64,000 nucleotides of DNA, taken from the NCBI GenBank assembly GCA_035582835.1, contig JAYKAV010003143.1, positions 63,420 to 127,419 on the forward strand. Reading direction: 5' to 3'. Positions 1 through 13,003 of this stretch are shown here, piece after piece; within the stretch, counting starts at the first letter, position 1; each line of letters opens with the position of its first letter. Under the pieces are notes generated by a model. The model saw nothing but the letters and a program-made list of their open reading frames with translations. It was not told the DNA's origin and made no database searches. The stretch is from Phoebastria nigripes. Its lineage: Eukaryota > Chordata > Aves > Procellariiformes > Diomedeidae. Position numbers and translations under genes: made by a program.

Positions 1-2645
1 GTTAACTATGAAGTTCACTGATGATAGACTGGAGGACAGACTTTAAAAAAACCACACAGTAATAGCTGAAAAATTTCAGGCCAGTCTTTGTACACTATAA
101 CTGGCTTTTTCACTACTGTATAATAAGAATATATAAACCTTTATGTAACAGACTGGGTAAGAATACAGTGTCTATTTTTTCTCCTACGTTTTTTTTCGCA
201 ATATCAAAGTATACGATTTCTGATTTGTCACGCTCAGTTGAAGGTTATGCCTTTTGGTTTTGAAAATACAAATAAGAACTTGAACATTTGATGGGATTGC
301 TCCTTACAGTGATCGTTCATAGTGATTAGAAATGTTTGAGGCATAAAACTTCCTGTCTTAGAAAATCCGGTCATTTCCTACTGCCAAGAAAGGGCACAGA
401 AGCAGCAACCTAAAAGTTCTTGATAATGTTTTGTCTCCACAATGAGTAGAGTGGAAAGCAGCAGCAACTCATTAGCTGAATGTAACTAGCTCGAGGTAAT
501 TGTACACCTCTCTGTTCTTGTCACTATGTGAACCAGTAGGGATAAATGTTAAGCCAAATAATTTTTTCCTGTAACACTGTGTGCCTGTGGCTGAGGAGGT
601 GATTCATGGACTATGCGTAGGCACAACGCTGTCTTTAGGCACGTACCTAAAAAGCGTTCCTAAAGTATGACATTTTCTGGATCTGGGACCTAAAATGTCC
701 GGATCTTTTCTTTGACGCTTTTCATGAGAGTAACAAAACATGACTACCGATACGAGATAGCAAAAGAATGTACATCATGGCTCTGACAGCTCGTAATGTA
801 ACAAGTCATAATGACGGTTTTGGGAAAAACACAATGCATTTAAGACACCTCCAGAAGCAAAGTAATAATTTAGAGAGGTACATATTCCTTAATTCTCTTG
901 GGAAAAATGAAATGTATCTCATTCAATTGANCTGTTTTGCGAATCCAAATAGCAGGGAAATACGCACCCCATCAGAGTGAGTATAGCTGACAAGCACAAT
1001 GGGTTGTGTTTGGCATCTGTAGACAGTAGTATAACTGGGTTTAACAGGAACCTCTGCCGTTGGAGCTAGGAGCTCCTAGCAGTACTAACTGCCAAGCAGT
1101 GCTGGGTATGGTTAAAAGCTCAATATTGCTTGGGCAAAGATATGCCCCTGCCTAGTCAGAGATTCAAAACAGAGTCTAGATTCAGACAGAGCAACTCACT
1201 CCTCCCTTCCCCCCGGTCCCCTTCACCTGTTTAAAATACGACTAGCATAAAAGTGAAAAACCCGGGAAAGGAAACGTGGTTGTCCTCCAGCACTTACAAA
1301 ATACCACTGCATGTTTATTTTGGGGAGGATAAAGGGCCTAGGTCCAAAGTTTGCTGAGGTCCGTGGGAATCTTTTTTATTCTGTAATACTGCGTGCCTAT
1401 GGCTTCACCTCCCACTGCTTGCCCCGCGCAAGGACATAAAGAAGAGGTGATAAAGAGGACATGAAACATAGAAGGACTTCAAGCACTTGCGGACAGCATC
1501 AGCTGTTAACACCTAGTTGCAGAAGACTGACCTGTGGAGTGCAGGGAGAAATGCTGCACTTCCACACACACAGTGCCCAACGCATAGGACAAAAAGAAGG
1601 ACCCTCATCAAATGAATTCCTCATCTGGAAAGAGCCACAATGCAGCGAGCAAACCAGATAAGTCAAGAGTCTAGGCCTTCTAAATTTTTTTGCTGCATTT
1701 ACTGGCTGGCTCAGTCAGCTTCTTCAGCTCAGTCTTCCACATATTGAAAACAATCTTCAATTCTGATTAAAAAAGCAAAAAAACCACCAAATTCTGAAGA
1801 AAACTCTTTCATGCTCTCTGGATTAAGTATGTGTAGGCAATACGTATTGCCTATCTCCTGCGCTACAATGAGGAAAAAACCAAACAAGAAAAGCATTGCG
1901 TTACATGTAATACTACACTAAAAGAAATCCTTAAGAAATAAGGGGATTTGCTGACATTTTGATTGTCACTTCAGTTCTTTTGATAACTGATTAACTCTAG
2001 TTGTCTTTTGCATTGAACTGAGTTGGGTAGGATGAAAAATACAACCATAAACAGAAACAAGTAATAGAAACTCTGTTGTGAACAGAGAGTGACATTGTAT
2101 TTNAAAATATTGAACTCACTATAATTTATAAGCATGCCATCGGCAAAACCCACTGCTCGTGAACTCTGACATTCATTCGCAGTATATGCAATATCTTTCT
2201 GTATGGATTTAAATCTTCATAACCTCCGAGTCTTGTGTAGACAATTTATTAAAACTTGAAAATACCCTTTAAAATCTTCAGAAGTACAGTTTTCATCAAA
2301 AGAAGCCTGCTTCCTCCTTCTCCAAATTTCCTTTTCCCCCATTTATATTCTATGCAGAGGGTTACTCTGTTGTAGACAGAGGGAAAATTATTTCTTTCTA
2401 GTTAGAGGATTAGCTAGAGGTAGTCCACCTTAAAGGGAGAANGTAGAGCTGGTAAGCTAAAGAGGGAAGTCTGCATTCCTGCATTGCAATACATTCATTC
2501 ATAATGAATGGAGTTGGTCTCTAACGGGAGAATTGCTAATCTGGTGAAAATGTACAAACATTCTCTGTCAATAGCATTGACTAAGGTTATTGTTCACCAA
2601 GGTAGATAAAACCTAAGAAAGTCCTTCAAGGAACTCGGCACAAAC
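1..2645. other. Non-genic, or intron of the acidic gene; nothing recognised
   Basis: No conserved coding or complete repeat seen. Holds the 16-bp palindrome at 1065, a short relic-repeat piece at 634-690 and two isolated N bases. Small ORFs on both strands look like chance. Confidence 0.6.
1065..1080. repeat. 16-bp perfect palindrome GCTAGGAGCTCCTAGC
   Basis: Self-complementary without spacer, in otherwise featureless sequence. Confidence 0.85.
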
Positions 2646-2693
2646 CTGCTTCTCGGCTCTGGGCCTCCGTTTCTTTGGTGTTTTGCTTTTCCT
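2646..2693 (-). CDS. Candidate coding exon C of the unidentified acidic gene
   Basis: Forty-eight bases. Acceptor gcacag, donor gtttgt, which is weaker than usual. Phase 1-1 again. It reads EEKQNTKETEAQSREA when joined to exon B. Same composition bias as A and B. The gene would continue leftward out of the window. Confidence 0.42.
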
Positions 2694-3069
2694 CTGTGCC
2701 GTTACCACCTAGCGAGGAAAACGCATAAAAAATACTTATGATATATCTTTTTATCGGTAACAGCAGCAGCAATATTAACTGTAACCAATTCAGCACAAAC
2801 CGCTAATTTACAGCAAGGCGCCGTGAAAAAAGCAGAGAGATAGAAAGGTAAACTGAAAAAACCTGCAAACATAACCAGTTACATTCAAAACAGTCACATT
2901 TCCTCATCTCAAGCTGAGGAAGGGGGGGTTACATCAAAGATTTTATGTCAATAGGCACACTGGAAATATCTGTATACCAAATAAAGGTATGTTTCCCTAA
3001 ACACTGTCTGCAATAGATGAAATTGTTGCTTGATCTTAGTCTATGTATTTTATAAAGATTTTTTTCTAG

Positions 3070-3157
3070 GATTATTTTCCTCCAGTAACATTTCCGCAAG
3101 ATCCTTGAAGCGGCTGTGTTTCCGACGTGCAGAACCCTACTTTAATGCCTATGGAAG
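3070..3157 (+). ncRNA. Candidate spliced exon on the plus strand, coding status unclear
   Basis: Eighty-eight bases between a strong acceptor (gatttttttctag) and a consensus donor (AAG then gtaaga). One frame is open across it (LFSSSNISARSLKRLCFRRA then EPYFNAYG). Joined to the candidate exon at 4029 this frame continues for 12 codons (SRQFILASSRWD) and stops. It could be the tail of a coding gene or a long non-coding RNA antisense to the acidic gene. Confidence 0.35.
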
Positions 3158-4028
3158 GTAAGAATGGGAGGGGGAGAATTGCCCGAATTTTGTTTTAAAG
3201 CAAAAGGCACGACGCCACTTAGCATAAAGTATAAAAATGTATCACAAACGACTGCAAANAAGAGAGCAAAATAAACCAAAGTAAGATTGCTAGGACTGAA
3301 TGCATTTTTCCCCTTTTTACATTCACATTCATTCCCAATTTTCTCCACTACTTTGCAGTCGCATTCATTATCCATTTTCTTCCCTCCAGCTCCCTTTCAG
3401 AAGGCAGGTACCAAACAGCGAATTACCACCGAGAAAAGTAATACCCTGGGGAACGTCTATGGACACGAGATCAAGCTCTCTCAACCTTTGCTTGGCCCGA
3501 TAAGAAATATATCAGGAAGTCTGCATTTTCAATGATGGAGAAGGCTCTTCTGGCTTCATAATAATATTAGAGGCTGCAGTGCAGCATGCTGGATCAGATG
3601 CGATGGCAACACTCCCTCTTTTCCAGCATGGCGAGGTAGANGGCGAGAACAGCTGAGTACCAGCCTTAATGAGGCATTTGAAAAACTGACTGCTGAGCAT
3701 ATATACCAGGAGAAAGGAAATTCATTCCCAGGCCTGTAAATGGCTTGATAATGATACACATATTTTTTGCTGTGATCTTTTCTGGCTCCTGGGTTTTTCT
3801 GATTACAGCTTCTCTAAGGCAACACGGTTAAAGTTCCTCGCACCACCACCTTGCTTTTACTTAACACATGCAGTCTGTTGAAGAGAACAGCAGTAGCCCA
3901 AATGCAATTAGGTGGATGGAAGAAAAACAGAGAAAGCGCGTGTTTTTCAGAAACAAATGTACATCTGGTGGCACGCCGCATTCAGCTAATATTTAAAGGC
4001 TGAGGTATGACGCTCGCCCTCTTTCCAG

Positions 4029-4215
4029 CAGGCAATTCATCCTGGCATCCAGCAGATGGGACTAGCGGAGAAGTATTTCCAGGCTGACCCTGCACAGAGC
4101 TGCTCTCAGGAGGAGAGGAGATGGAGCAGGAGTTTGACACCCCACCTGAGAGGGGAGAGGTGGGCAGGGAGCGGCTGATGGCCATCAGCGGGGACTCGGG
4201 CCTCCTGCCTGCTTG
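4029..4215 (+). ncRNA. Candidate second plus-strand exon, GC-rich
   Basis: 187 bases preceded by cgccctctttccag and followed by gtaact. Distinctly richer in G+C than its surroundings. All three forward frames contain stops. If real it is non-coding or 3' UTR. The minus strand also has a long open stretch here (SPLMAISRSLPTSPLSGGVS and onward) but without good splice borders. Confidence 0.3.
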
Positions 4216-7200
4216 GTAACTCTTTGTGCCGATTTTAACCAGCCTCAATGGATGACTAGCTATAGTGATTTCTTAGCACATTAGTGAGCTCTAACCTGTA
4301 AAAAATTGCATTACACGGATGACCAAAATGGCTTGATAAAACCAGCTGGGTTTCTCCTTGCCCCGCTTGAAATCAAGAAGTATTATTTTCAAAATCAGCA
4401 TTCTGCCTGTCCACCCGCAATAGGAGGACCGCACGCAAAATAGAAAGTTAGCTGTACTAGACGACAAACTTTTCTCTCCCCCTCCCCTTTTCTTTTAAAA
4501 CATGGGCTTGGGACTTCGCAAGCTTTGCAGCAAGCAATTAATAAATAAGGAGAAAAATCCTTTGCATCGCCAGGATGTGTTTCAAAGGGATAAAGTCACC
4601 TAGCTCAGGAGCTGAGGAAAGGAACAGTATGTTCAAGACAATCCTGTAACACAACAGTGCAGCGACACTTGAAAAATCTTTACCATTAGGTCAGATCCAA
4701 AGAGAATATTGCATCACTGCGAAACAAGCGGTGCCAAAGCATAAAGGATTTAATTATGGCCAAGTGCAACATGTTTCGCTTTGCACTGAAAGACTTTACA
4801 TTCAGAAAAAGCAGGTCAGGCATAAACGGTAACTACCGATACATCACTGAAAATCATTTCGGCAATTACCTTACTGCATTCACAACGTAAAACTGCATTT
4901 CCGGACGATACTTGTTTCGACATTCATTATAACAAGTATGACTATAACCATGAGTTATTCGGCTAAAACCAGGTATTTCAAGGATTCATTCATGTTTATT
5001 GCCAAGGGACTACGTCTCTTGTTAAAGTCACTTACTCAGAGCAAACTTAAACTACAAAAGAAAGTTTAAATGGTCATCTGGTTCATCAGATTATCAGATA
5101 AAGCACATATTCATCAGTACGTTTTGTCAGCCCTAAGTCTATTATTTTCACTGGAGATTCACTGTTTAAAACTGGTATAACAGAACGATAATTACAGCAC
5201 TATATATTGGATTCTCAACATGTTTTCCATCTAACACTTCATTTTGTTCCTTTAGAAAGAAAAATGTAAAAGACTTTAAGCAGAAGCTTCACCTCTTGTA
5301 CTCTGACCCAGTCCAACAGACTGACTGGATCGTGACATGAAAATTAATCTCAATCAGCATATTGAAAGTACGTGTTGTGCATGCAAAGTGACTTCGATAG
5401 AATTAGAGAAAAGGAAAAGCTAAAAAATTTANAGTGGACAAGTGATCCTCAAGTAAATGACTTGCAGAAGGAAGGGTTAAGCTCCGCTCGGCCTGGAGAA
5501 TCNCTTCATCTCAGGAGAAAGGGAGGAAGCGGAGTACGAATACACCAATAAGAAAGCAAACTATAGGGTGGAGAAGTGACTAATCCCAAAGCGTCTGACA
5601 AACGTTTTTTTCCGTTTTTAAAAACCCTTCTAATGAGCCTCTCGCCAAGTGTCTTCTGCTGATGAAGAGTCTTTCTGTAATTATTGCCCTCCATTGGAGC
5701 TGGGTGCAGAGCAAATGGAAAGGCTTTAAGCAGCACATGCTCAAGGCAAAGAGCTGAAAATATATTTTACAAGAGTACCAAGCCAGTTTTTCACCATATT
5801 TTTATTCACCCCTGGCTCTCCTTTTCTCCAGGCAGAAAAGCCAGACCCAGNGTATTTCCCTTGAGTCTTCCTCATGACATTATTAATAATAAAAATGTCT
5901 TTTCCACTGGATGGCTTCTACAGTATCTGCCATCCTTCTCTTTCCACTACTGCAGCAACTGGCGATTGCATTTCCTTTAGGTGAAAGCTGTCCTCGCAAT
6001 ATCTGCTTTTCTATTATACTAGTAATTGAAAAGCAATCTGTCACTCACTCCAAAGCAGATAGAAAAAGTGGCAAATGACATGTCGTGTCATTTTAGGCCA
6101 GCAAATGTAAATGATTTTGAGCCACATCAAAAGACAAATGGGAACATCTGTTTCTTTTTCCCGGCATGGCAGTCAGTTGAAAAAACAGGAGTTTGAGAAT
6201 TACAGTAGCACCATACAAACAAAATAAGCACATCAGACATTAAAATACCTACTTCTGGCCATATATTTTGCTTTGCCTTGCCAAGCTGACTACTGGCTGA
6301 TAGGCGCTTGCTCTTCCTCTTGGCCTTTTTCTTTGCGATCAGCAAGAAAATGCCCCCCCCCAAATGATATATACCCTCCTTTATATTTGGTAGAAAACAG
6401 GCTAAACAGTGATCAATCAGCACACTCAGCAAGCTGGCAGAGCAAGCGGCACTTCTAACTAAACTAGAAAACCGGATACTCTGCGAGTGCCTGCCCACTT
6501 TATGTTAAGGAGAGGTATTTAGCATGCACAGTGATATGCCAGCTGCAGTAGCAGCTCCAAAACGAAGCAGATGATATGATAAATAATAAGCCGGCAGTCA
6601 GATGGGAGAGGGCTGGGACAACATCCCTATGAAAGTCCAGAGGGCAAACTCTCAGCAGCAGCACCAGAGCAGGTTTTAGTATTCTTCCCATTTTCTCTGT
6701 GAGACCCTGGAGGCACGTGGCTTTTTACATCTTTCACTGTTCTTGCGACAAACATGGCAAGTCAAAAATATTAATAGCCTGCTGGCCTCTTGGCTCTTCC
6801 CATTTCAGAGCTGAGTAAGTGCCAGGTTCACTCATACACCTACTCCTCTTCAGCAGTAGCTTTCTTCACAAGCAGTCCGCGACGTACTTAGAGCTGAGGC
6901 TAAAGTCAGCGTCTCAAAAACGGGTGCAAAAAGACATCTCAAACACTGGTGCAAAAAAGACACTTTCCAGAAGAAAACAGAATTGCAGATAACGTATTTC
7001 TAGTTCAAGGAAGAAATTCTGCATAACCGGTACCAACCAGTCTACTTCTACCCCTCCAACACAGATGTTATTAATAATAAAATTGTTTTTACACTACTGA
7101 GAAAGCTGTACTTCTTATCATCCATAGCGTGTCAACAGTCAGAGTAAGGTTCCTTAAAACAACCTCCTCCTTCCTGGAGCAGAAATAAAAGAGAGAGAGG

Positions 7201-8218
7201 GCCAACGCCGCAGGCTTACATCTTGTTTGCCGCCCTCACGTATCTGCGTACGCACCACATCCCCGAGCACCAGGTTTGACCCTGTTACACCCCCGCACGG
7301 CTCTTGCCATGCAAGCCTGGGCGCATCTTCTGGTTGTCCAGGTGGCCAGTGACTGTGCATCTCTCCTGCGGTCTTGGCCTACGAATCTCTCTTCAAGCTG
7401 GGCCACACTTCTATGACAAATGCAAATGCAAACCAAGATCTGGCAGACGAAGGATACCAGTTTTGAATTATCTTTTTTACACCACAAAAATATTGCCACG
7501 GTAATCATACTAATGACATGAAGGTCCTTCTAGGATAACAGAGAAACTAATTAATGAGAAAATTAAAAATATAGGCCTTGATCTTACAGCTGTTACATTC
7601 TGCCCACGAGTAGATACGTTGACTTCAGTGAAAGTCCTAAAATGCGAGAGGAAAGCACACGTATATCCACATATACACTCAAGATCATACAGCATGCAAC
7701 CGTGTTCAGACTCTTCCAGTGGCAAAATGATATCAGACATAAAACGAGAAGCACATGCACACAAAGGCCATTATTGTCGAACTACAAACGCATTAAAATG
7801 AATCATTAGGGTGGTGGCCTGAGGTTACTGAACGTTTTCAGTTTGCATTTTAATTAAATTATGATTTAGGTCAGTTTTAATCACTACTTGTATATAACCC
7901 CTTTGGGGTAAATTTTAAGAAGGGTTAGTAAAGAGTTATCTGCAGTAATTGTTTAATGGAGTTATGAGACTTCTTCCCTCTGTGCTGCTTCAACAATTTA
8001 CCTCACTGCAGACGCAGACCTGAATGCGCTGCTGTCAATGCACCCAGTCTAGCGAAGTTGTCAGCATAATAAATAACAGGTTTTCATTTTCATGCAGCAT
8101 TTTGTCAAGAATTGTCGAGGAGTGTGGGAAAAGAATGAGAAAACTGTAGCTCGTGGGGATTATCTCAGAGGTTAAAAATAACACTATTGTATTTCACCTA
8201 TTTAACGTCCTGAGAACT

Positions 8219-8256
8219 ATAGGAGCCTAATCTAAAGCCCACTGAAGTCACTAGGC
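8219..8256. repeat. Relic of an old palindromic repeat (TAGGAGCCTAA ... CACTGAAGTCACTAGG)
   Basis: The order taggagcctaatct, then cccactgaagtcactagg, resembles the arm of an amniote repeat with TAGGCACCTAA ends. Related short pieces occur at 634-651 (TTTAGG...CCTAAA, then ggatctggga) and 33812-33832 (ttactaggcacctaaattga). Confidence 0.4.
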
Positions 8257-11200
8257 GTGTTCCCCTTGCCTCGCTTCTCCGTGGATCACAAGGCAAGTAA
8301 CTCAGCTTCATTATACCTTTCCTGGCTAGGGAAGAACCAGGGGACAACAGCTACAGCATCAAGTTAGGTGCTTGGAAGACACGAGCACTCAGATTTGTCC
8401 CAACCCACTTCATACATAACGTTGCTGGGAACGTTGTGCTAGGCTGGTTTTTCACTGGGTGTAATTCTTCTGTCTGACATACAGTGTGACTCAGATTTTG
8501 CAATGCAGGTGCCTGGCAAGAGACATCTAAAATTTCATTGCCAAAGATGCTGATCATCGCTATTTCTGACAATCTGCAACTGTGACTGTTCAAAACAAAT
8601 GAAAGCAGACATCTCCTGGAAGCTTGAGCTCTCCAACATAACCAGAATATGGACGTCATACACAGCCCGTACAGAGGACAAAGATACAATTGGCATTTTG
8701 ATGCAAAAAACACACACACTGGGCTGCATGGGTATTATCACTGTTATCATAGTATACAAAAGCGGACAGAAATTGCTCATGTGAGTTGATGCATGTTGAA
8801 CGGCAGGCCGAGGCAGAGCTCAGAGCAGAACGGAGGAGCCCTGACTCCTAGCCCTACAGGCATTCCTATCTAAGAGACAGATAAAGAAAGGGACCCCATC
8901 CGTGAAGGTGCACAATACAATCACAAATCTCATCGTTACTATGTCAATTTACTATTCGTTCATACTTTCCTGGTGTGCCTAAGAGACTAGGTAACTGCAC
9001 ACCGTTAAGGACTGCGGCACAGCTTCTTTTCCAAGCCACAGCCAAAATAAAACATGAGACCTATTTCAATTTTTTTGCATACAGGTCACGAAATCATGCG
9101 GTATGGCAACGTAACAATGTGAAGAAATGGACAGAGAAGCCACACAGGAGATCACGCTTGTTAAAAACAGCATAAAATGTGAATGAAAACATGCACTATT
9201 TTGCATCAATGTTTCAGAATTAAGGGACTAGCCCTGTCTTCTGCACTGGACCTGAACAATCACGATGGTTTACTGTTATTCACATCATGGTTAGAAATGA
9301 GAAATGAATTCCTTGACAGATGAGTCCCCTGCAGGTATGCTGGTTTGTCACTGTGTGTAATTCTCCTCTGACAACATTGCATTAGTCACTTTAGTAACTT
9401 CGTCTTTTGCACCTTAGCTCATCTCAGGAGAAANAAAATCTACTCTGAAGCATCTAGTGTGAAAACAGGAATTGCAACTGTTTGCCTGGTACGGTTTACA
9501 CACACGTACATTCGGCTGCTAAAAGAAACCCAAATGGGTAAATGGTCAACACAACACGATTGCACGTCACNTGCAGAGGCCAAAATGAGCTGCATTTTCA
9601 AAGTTGTCTTTGTAGCCGCTGCACAATTTAATGAAACAGTAGAAGCCACTTCAGCAATGAAAAGAATCTTCTAAGGAGGGTTTGCTCGGAGAGCAAATAC
9701 AAATAAAAATACAGATAATGTCCTGTTTTTCCCCTGGCTAAGTGGAAGGTGATCACCCGATATTCTGAGAGCTGTAATCAGTCAAGACAGATGGTGGGCT
9801 TCAAAACAGAAGTGAAAAAAAGAAGCTATCAACCAAAGTGGATAGGGGTTAACAGCACCACTTTAAATATAACCAATCTGCATTAAGGTGAAACATTTTA
9901 CAGACGTGTTTGATACACACGCTTCCCAGGGAATTTCGTCTGTAGTATTTTATCTTAATTTAAAATTTTATTTAAGGATTTGGTTTGGTGGCAAAAAGAA
10001 TACAGTAACTTCTAAGCTATCTTAATAAGAAGCAGCACTTTTAAGGCTGAAGAAGAGTGTGTGTGGTTTTGAAGTATAATTATGTGTCTAGATGTTCATT
10101 TTTAGTAGATTATGAGCAGAGCAGAAATTTACTGAAGAATATTACTGCCCTGTGGGATGCAAAGAAGAAATGTAGCTACAATTTCTCAAATGATAAAAGA
10201 ATTGCTTGCTATAAACTAAGGAACATTTTAAAACTAATCAGAAGTCAAATCTAGTTAATATTAATGCATACCTTAAAGAGACAGACAATCAGGCCTGCAT
10301 AGTATTAGAAGGCTCTTAGAAAAGATGCTTTGAACATCACTGTGTAATGGTAACACACAGCAGCTGTTGTACGCACTCCCCAGCCCCAGGGAGGATTAAG
10401 CCCACCTTGGAGGAAAGCAGCACAAGCCAAGCGCCGTTGACTTTTGTGGGTGCATACGCTATATCCCTCTCTATGAAGCTAGGGAGCGAGCAGCAAAGCT
10501 GTGAAATTCGTGGTATATAAAGGAGAACCAGGAAGGGGAAGCCTTATGTTAGTCTCACAATTAAAGGACTAAGCTGTAAAATGAGTTTTATTTTCCAGTC
10601 CAAAGATTACGCGCTTTTTGTCATTGAACAAAAACTTTTTGGGAAAAGGAATGAGGAGCCAGGGTGCGTCCCTCTCGGTGAGCATCCTACCTAATGGCTG
10701 TGACCTGCTGAACCAATGAGTTGTTGAGATAAGATGCAACTCCATTTCACCTCATTTCTCCTGTGTACTCCAATCACTAAACTGACATTTCTCATGGACA
10801 GAATGTCCACNAAGCGAGGCAGGAGCCTGCTGGTGAGCCTCGGACTCCTGACACTGCCAAGCAACATTTCAGACATTTGATTTTGCCCTTGAAAGCCAAG
10901 GGGTCGATAGTGTGATGACCCCATCAGGCAAAGGAACCAACTCTACCAACTATCTTAAAGGTGATTTGTGTTCATTTTGACCTTCTAGCTTGGCTTATCC
11001 ATCAAACTGTTCTCCTTCCCACCAAGTGAACAGAAAGCAGACAAAGTTCGTCCCAGATGAGCAATTCCAACAGACCAGCTCCTCGTACACACACTGAGCC
11101 GCAGCTAAGGTGATCACGTGAGACCAACAACCTATCAATCTATCAGGAAGAATCTGGTCATTCACTTTGGGAGAAGCTTATGAGAAAAGCTGGAGCAAGA

Positions 11201-11284
11201 CAACTTGCGGAGCTCCAGTTCTGTCTTCGCATCCCTCGAGGGAGGGCAAGGAGGATCCTGACCTCAGGAGGCATAGAAACGGCT

Positions 11285-11405
11285 TTTGCTGCACAGATTG
11301 ATTATCTTTCTCCTGGAGGAAGAGAAAGATCAGGCATTTGTGCTGCTGTTATTAGATGTATCAGTCATCTTTGATACAATATTGATCATCTGCAGTCCAT
11401 GGTGG
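11285..11405 (+). mobile_element. Possible L2/CR1-like LINE reverse-transcriptase remnant
   Basis: A plus-strand frame open from 11286 reads FVLLLLDVSVIFDTILI at about 11337-11387. This resembles the RT motif LLDLSAAFDTVDH of L2/CR1-clade LINEs. Only this block is convincing and the flanks do not align to anything I recognise, so it may be coincidence. Confidence 0.4.
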
Positions 11406-12879
11406 GAACAGATGGGGCAGCTCTTGGGCAGGCTCCGTTTTATGTCTGAGAAATCCCATAAGGAAGGAAAGGGCAAACAGTTTTGCTTCTCCCAGTATCA
11501 AGAAAATCTATCGCACACACCTCGCTGTTCAGTACATACAGGAGGATATTTAGGGAGATAGCTAAGAGAAATAAGGAACATTTTAAATTTTTGTTTTGTT
11601 AGACTTTTGTCAAAATTGTTTGCTTTTGCTTGGTTACAAACAGCAAAGTTGAGAACAGGTGACCTGTGGCATTTGTGCTAACTCATGGCTGCTGTGCTGT
11701 GACAAGTACTGCCATTTTGCCTATGTAATTTGTTAGGATTGTGTTATGAAGCTACTGAACTAAGACAGTACTTTAGAGCCAAACATGTTTTTCTCACCTT
11801 TACAATCACTCAATCACTGAGTGCACCTGACCGAGGGGAAAGGCAAAATTATCACTGGCTGATTTTACTCTCCCAGGATCCGGGGAAGGGGCGGGCGGGG
11901 GGGAGCGGAAAATTACACTGTATGTTTGCACATGTCAAACCTGAAATACTGCAGGGAACCTGGGAGTAAAGAATGTTTCTCCATGTATCCAGTCTATTCA
12001 TTTCCCCAGACAATAACCCGTGCTACAGTGAAAAACTGAATACAACCATTGACAGGACAATCTGCTATGCAGTTCACACTTGCTTTTCTCTATCAACGGT
12101 CTGAAGGCAGAGAACAATATATCTAATAGCATAATAACAGACACCATTAATACTTTAGAGGTTCAGTATAAAATTGCTTTCATTAGCATGTCAAGTGTTT
12201 ATTTTAGCTTACTGCAAAACAAGCTCCTTACATACAGCCACTTACTCGACTTCCCTTGATTGCAGAGAGGGTAATAATGAAGGAGCCTACTTTCCGTGAT
12301 CTTCTGTGGAGATTTTTGCATGCACTGAAAAGATATTGCTCCATTACCTCTAGCCAATGAACCAGCTTGGTGTGCTGGAGAAAAATACTACAGCGGAAAT
12401 ATTACTGAACTCAGTGGAATAGTTTTTACAGACTGCCACAAGGGCATGCATGAGTCTGTTAAAATAGCAAGTTGCATTCCCATCTTCAGTCTAAAGGGAC
12501 ACTGACAACTAAGCAAAGGAAAAAATATCTGGTTCTTCCTGTGCCTCAGTCTATATTTGTTAAATATTTTATATCTGGTCATGTTACCAAGGGGAAAATA
12601 ATATCTTATGTTAAATATAAGAATCTTTGGACTTGCTTTTATTGCTAAAAGCTATGGGTTGGGTTTTTTTTGTTTTGTTTGCTGTTTTTTCGGGGGGGNT
12701 TTAATTTGGGGTACCTAAAGCATGTGAACTATCCCAAAGTTAAAACACGCTGAACACAAAGCACTTCAGTTTTACCATGAGCAAAATTCAACAAAGTTGA
12801 CCTCAGGCAGAGTTTGGCTTTATTGTGTTTTATTTGAGACTGTTTATATGCATTAGCTCCTCAGAAGTTCTTTTAAAAA

Positions 12880-13003
12880 GGAGGAGGAGGAAAAAAAAAA
12901 AAAGAAGAAGAAAAAACCAAACCAAACCAAACAACAACAACAAAAACCAAAAAACAAAAACAAAAAAAAACCCCACCACCACCAAAAAAAAAAAAAAAAA
13001 AAG
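12880..13003. repeat. A-rich low-complexity tract with CAAA, ACC and AAG motifs
   Basis: About 120 bp of nearly pure A with interspersed C and G, ending in an A run of 18 or more. The lysine/asparagine-rich frame over it is a composition artefact. Confidence 0.9.

Noticed and set aside
1971..2153. Possible 33-nt minus-strand exon (GFADGMLINY), phase 1-1
   Set aside because: The acceptor has no pyrimidine tract and the peptide lacks the acidic bias of exons A-C.
3982..4248. Minus-strand Ser/Pro-rich ORF (SPLMAISRSLPTSPLSGG...) as another exon of the acidic gene
   Set aside because: No polypyrimidine acceptor, and the donor options break phase with exons B and C. The plus-strand splice borders there are far better.
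6127..6498. 123-codon minus-strand ORF
   Set aside because: No domain, no splice context and biased composition. Length is compatible with chance in a 64-kb window.
7274..7420. tRNA-like B box (ggtcaaacc on minus) and an A-box-like gtggcccagcttgaag
   Set aside because: The boxes are about 120 bp apart and no cloverleaf can be drawn. Not a tRNA or clear SINE head.
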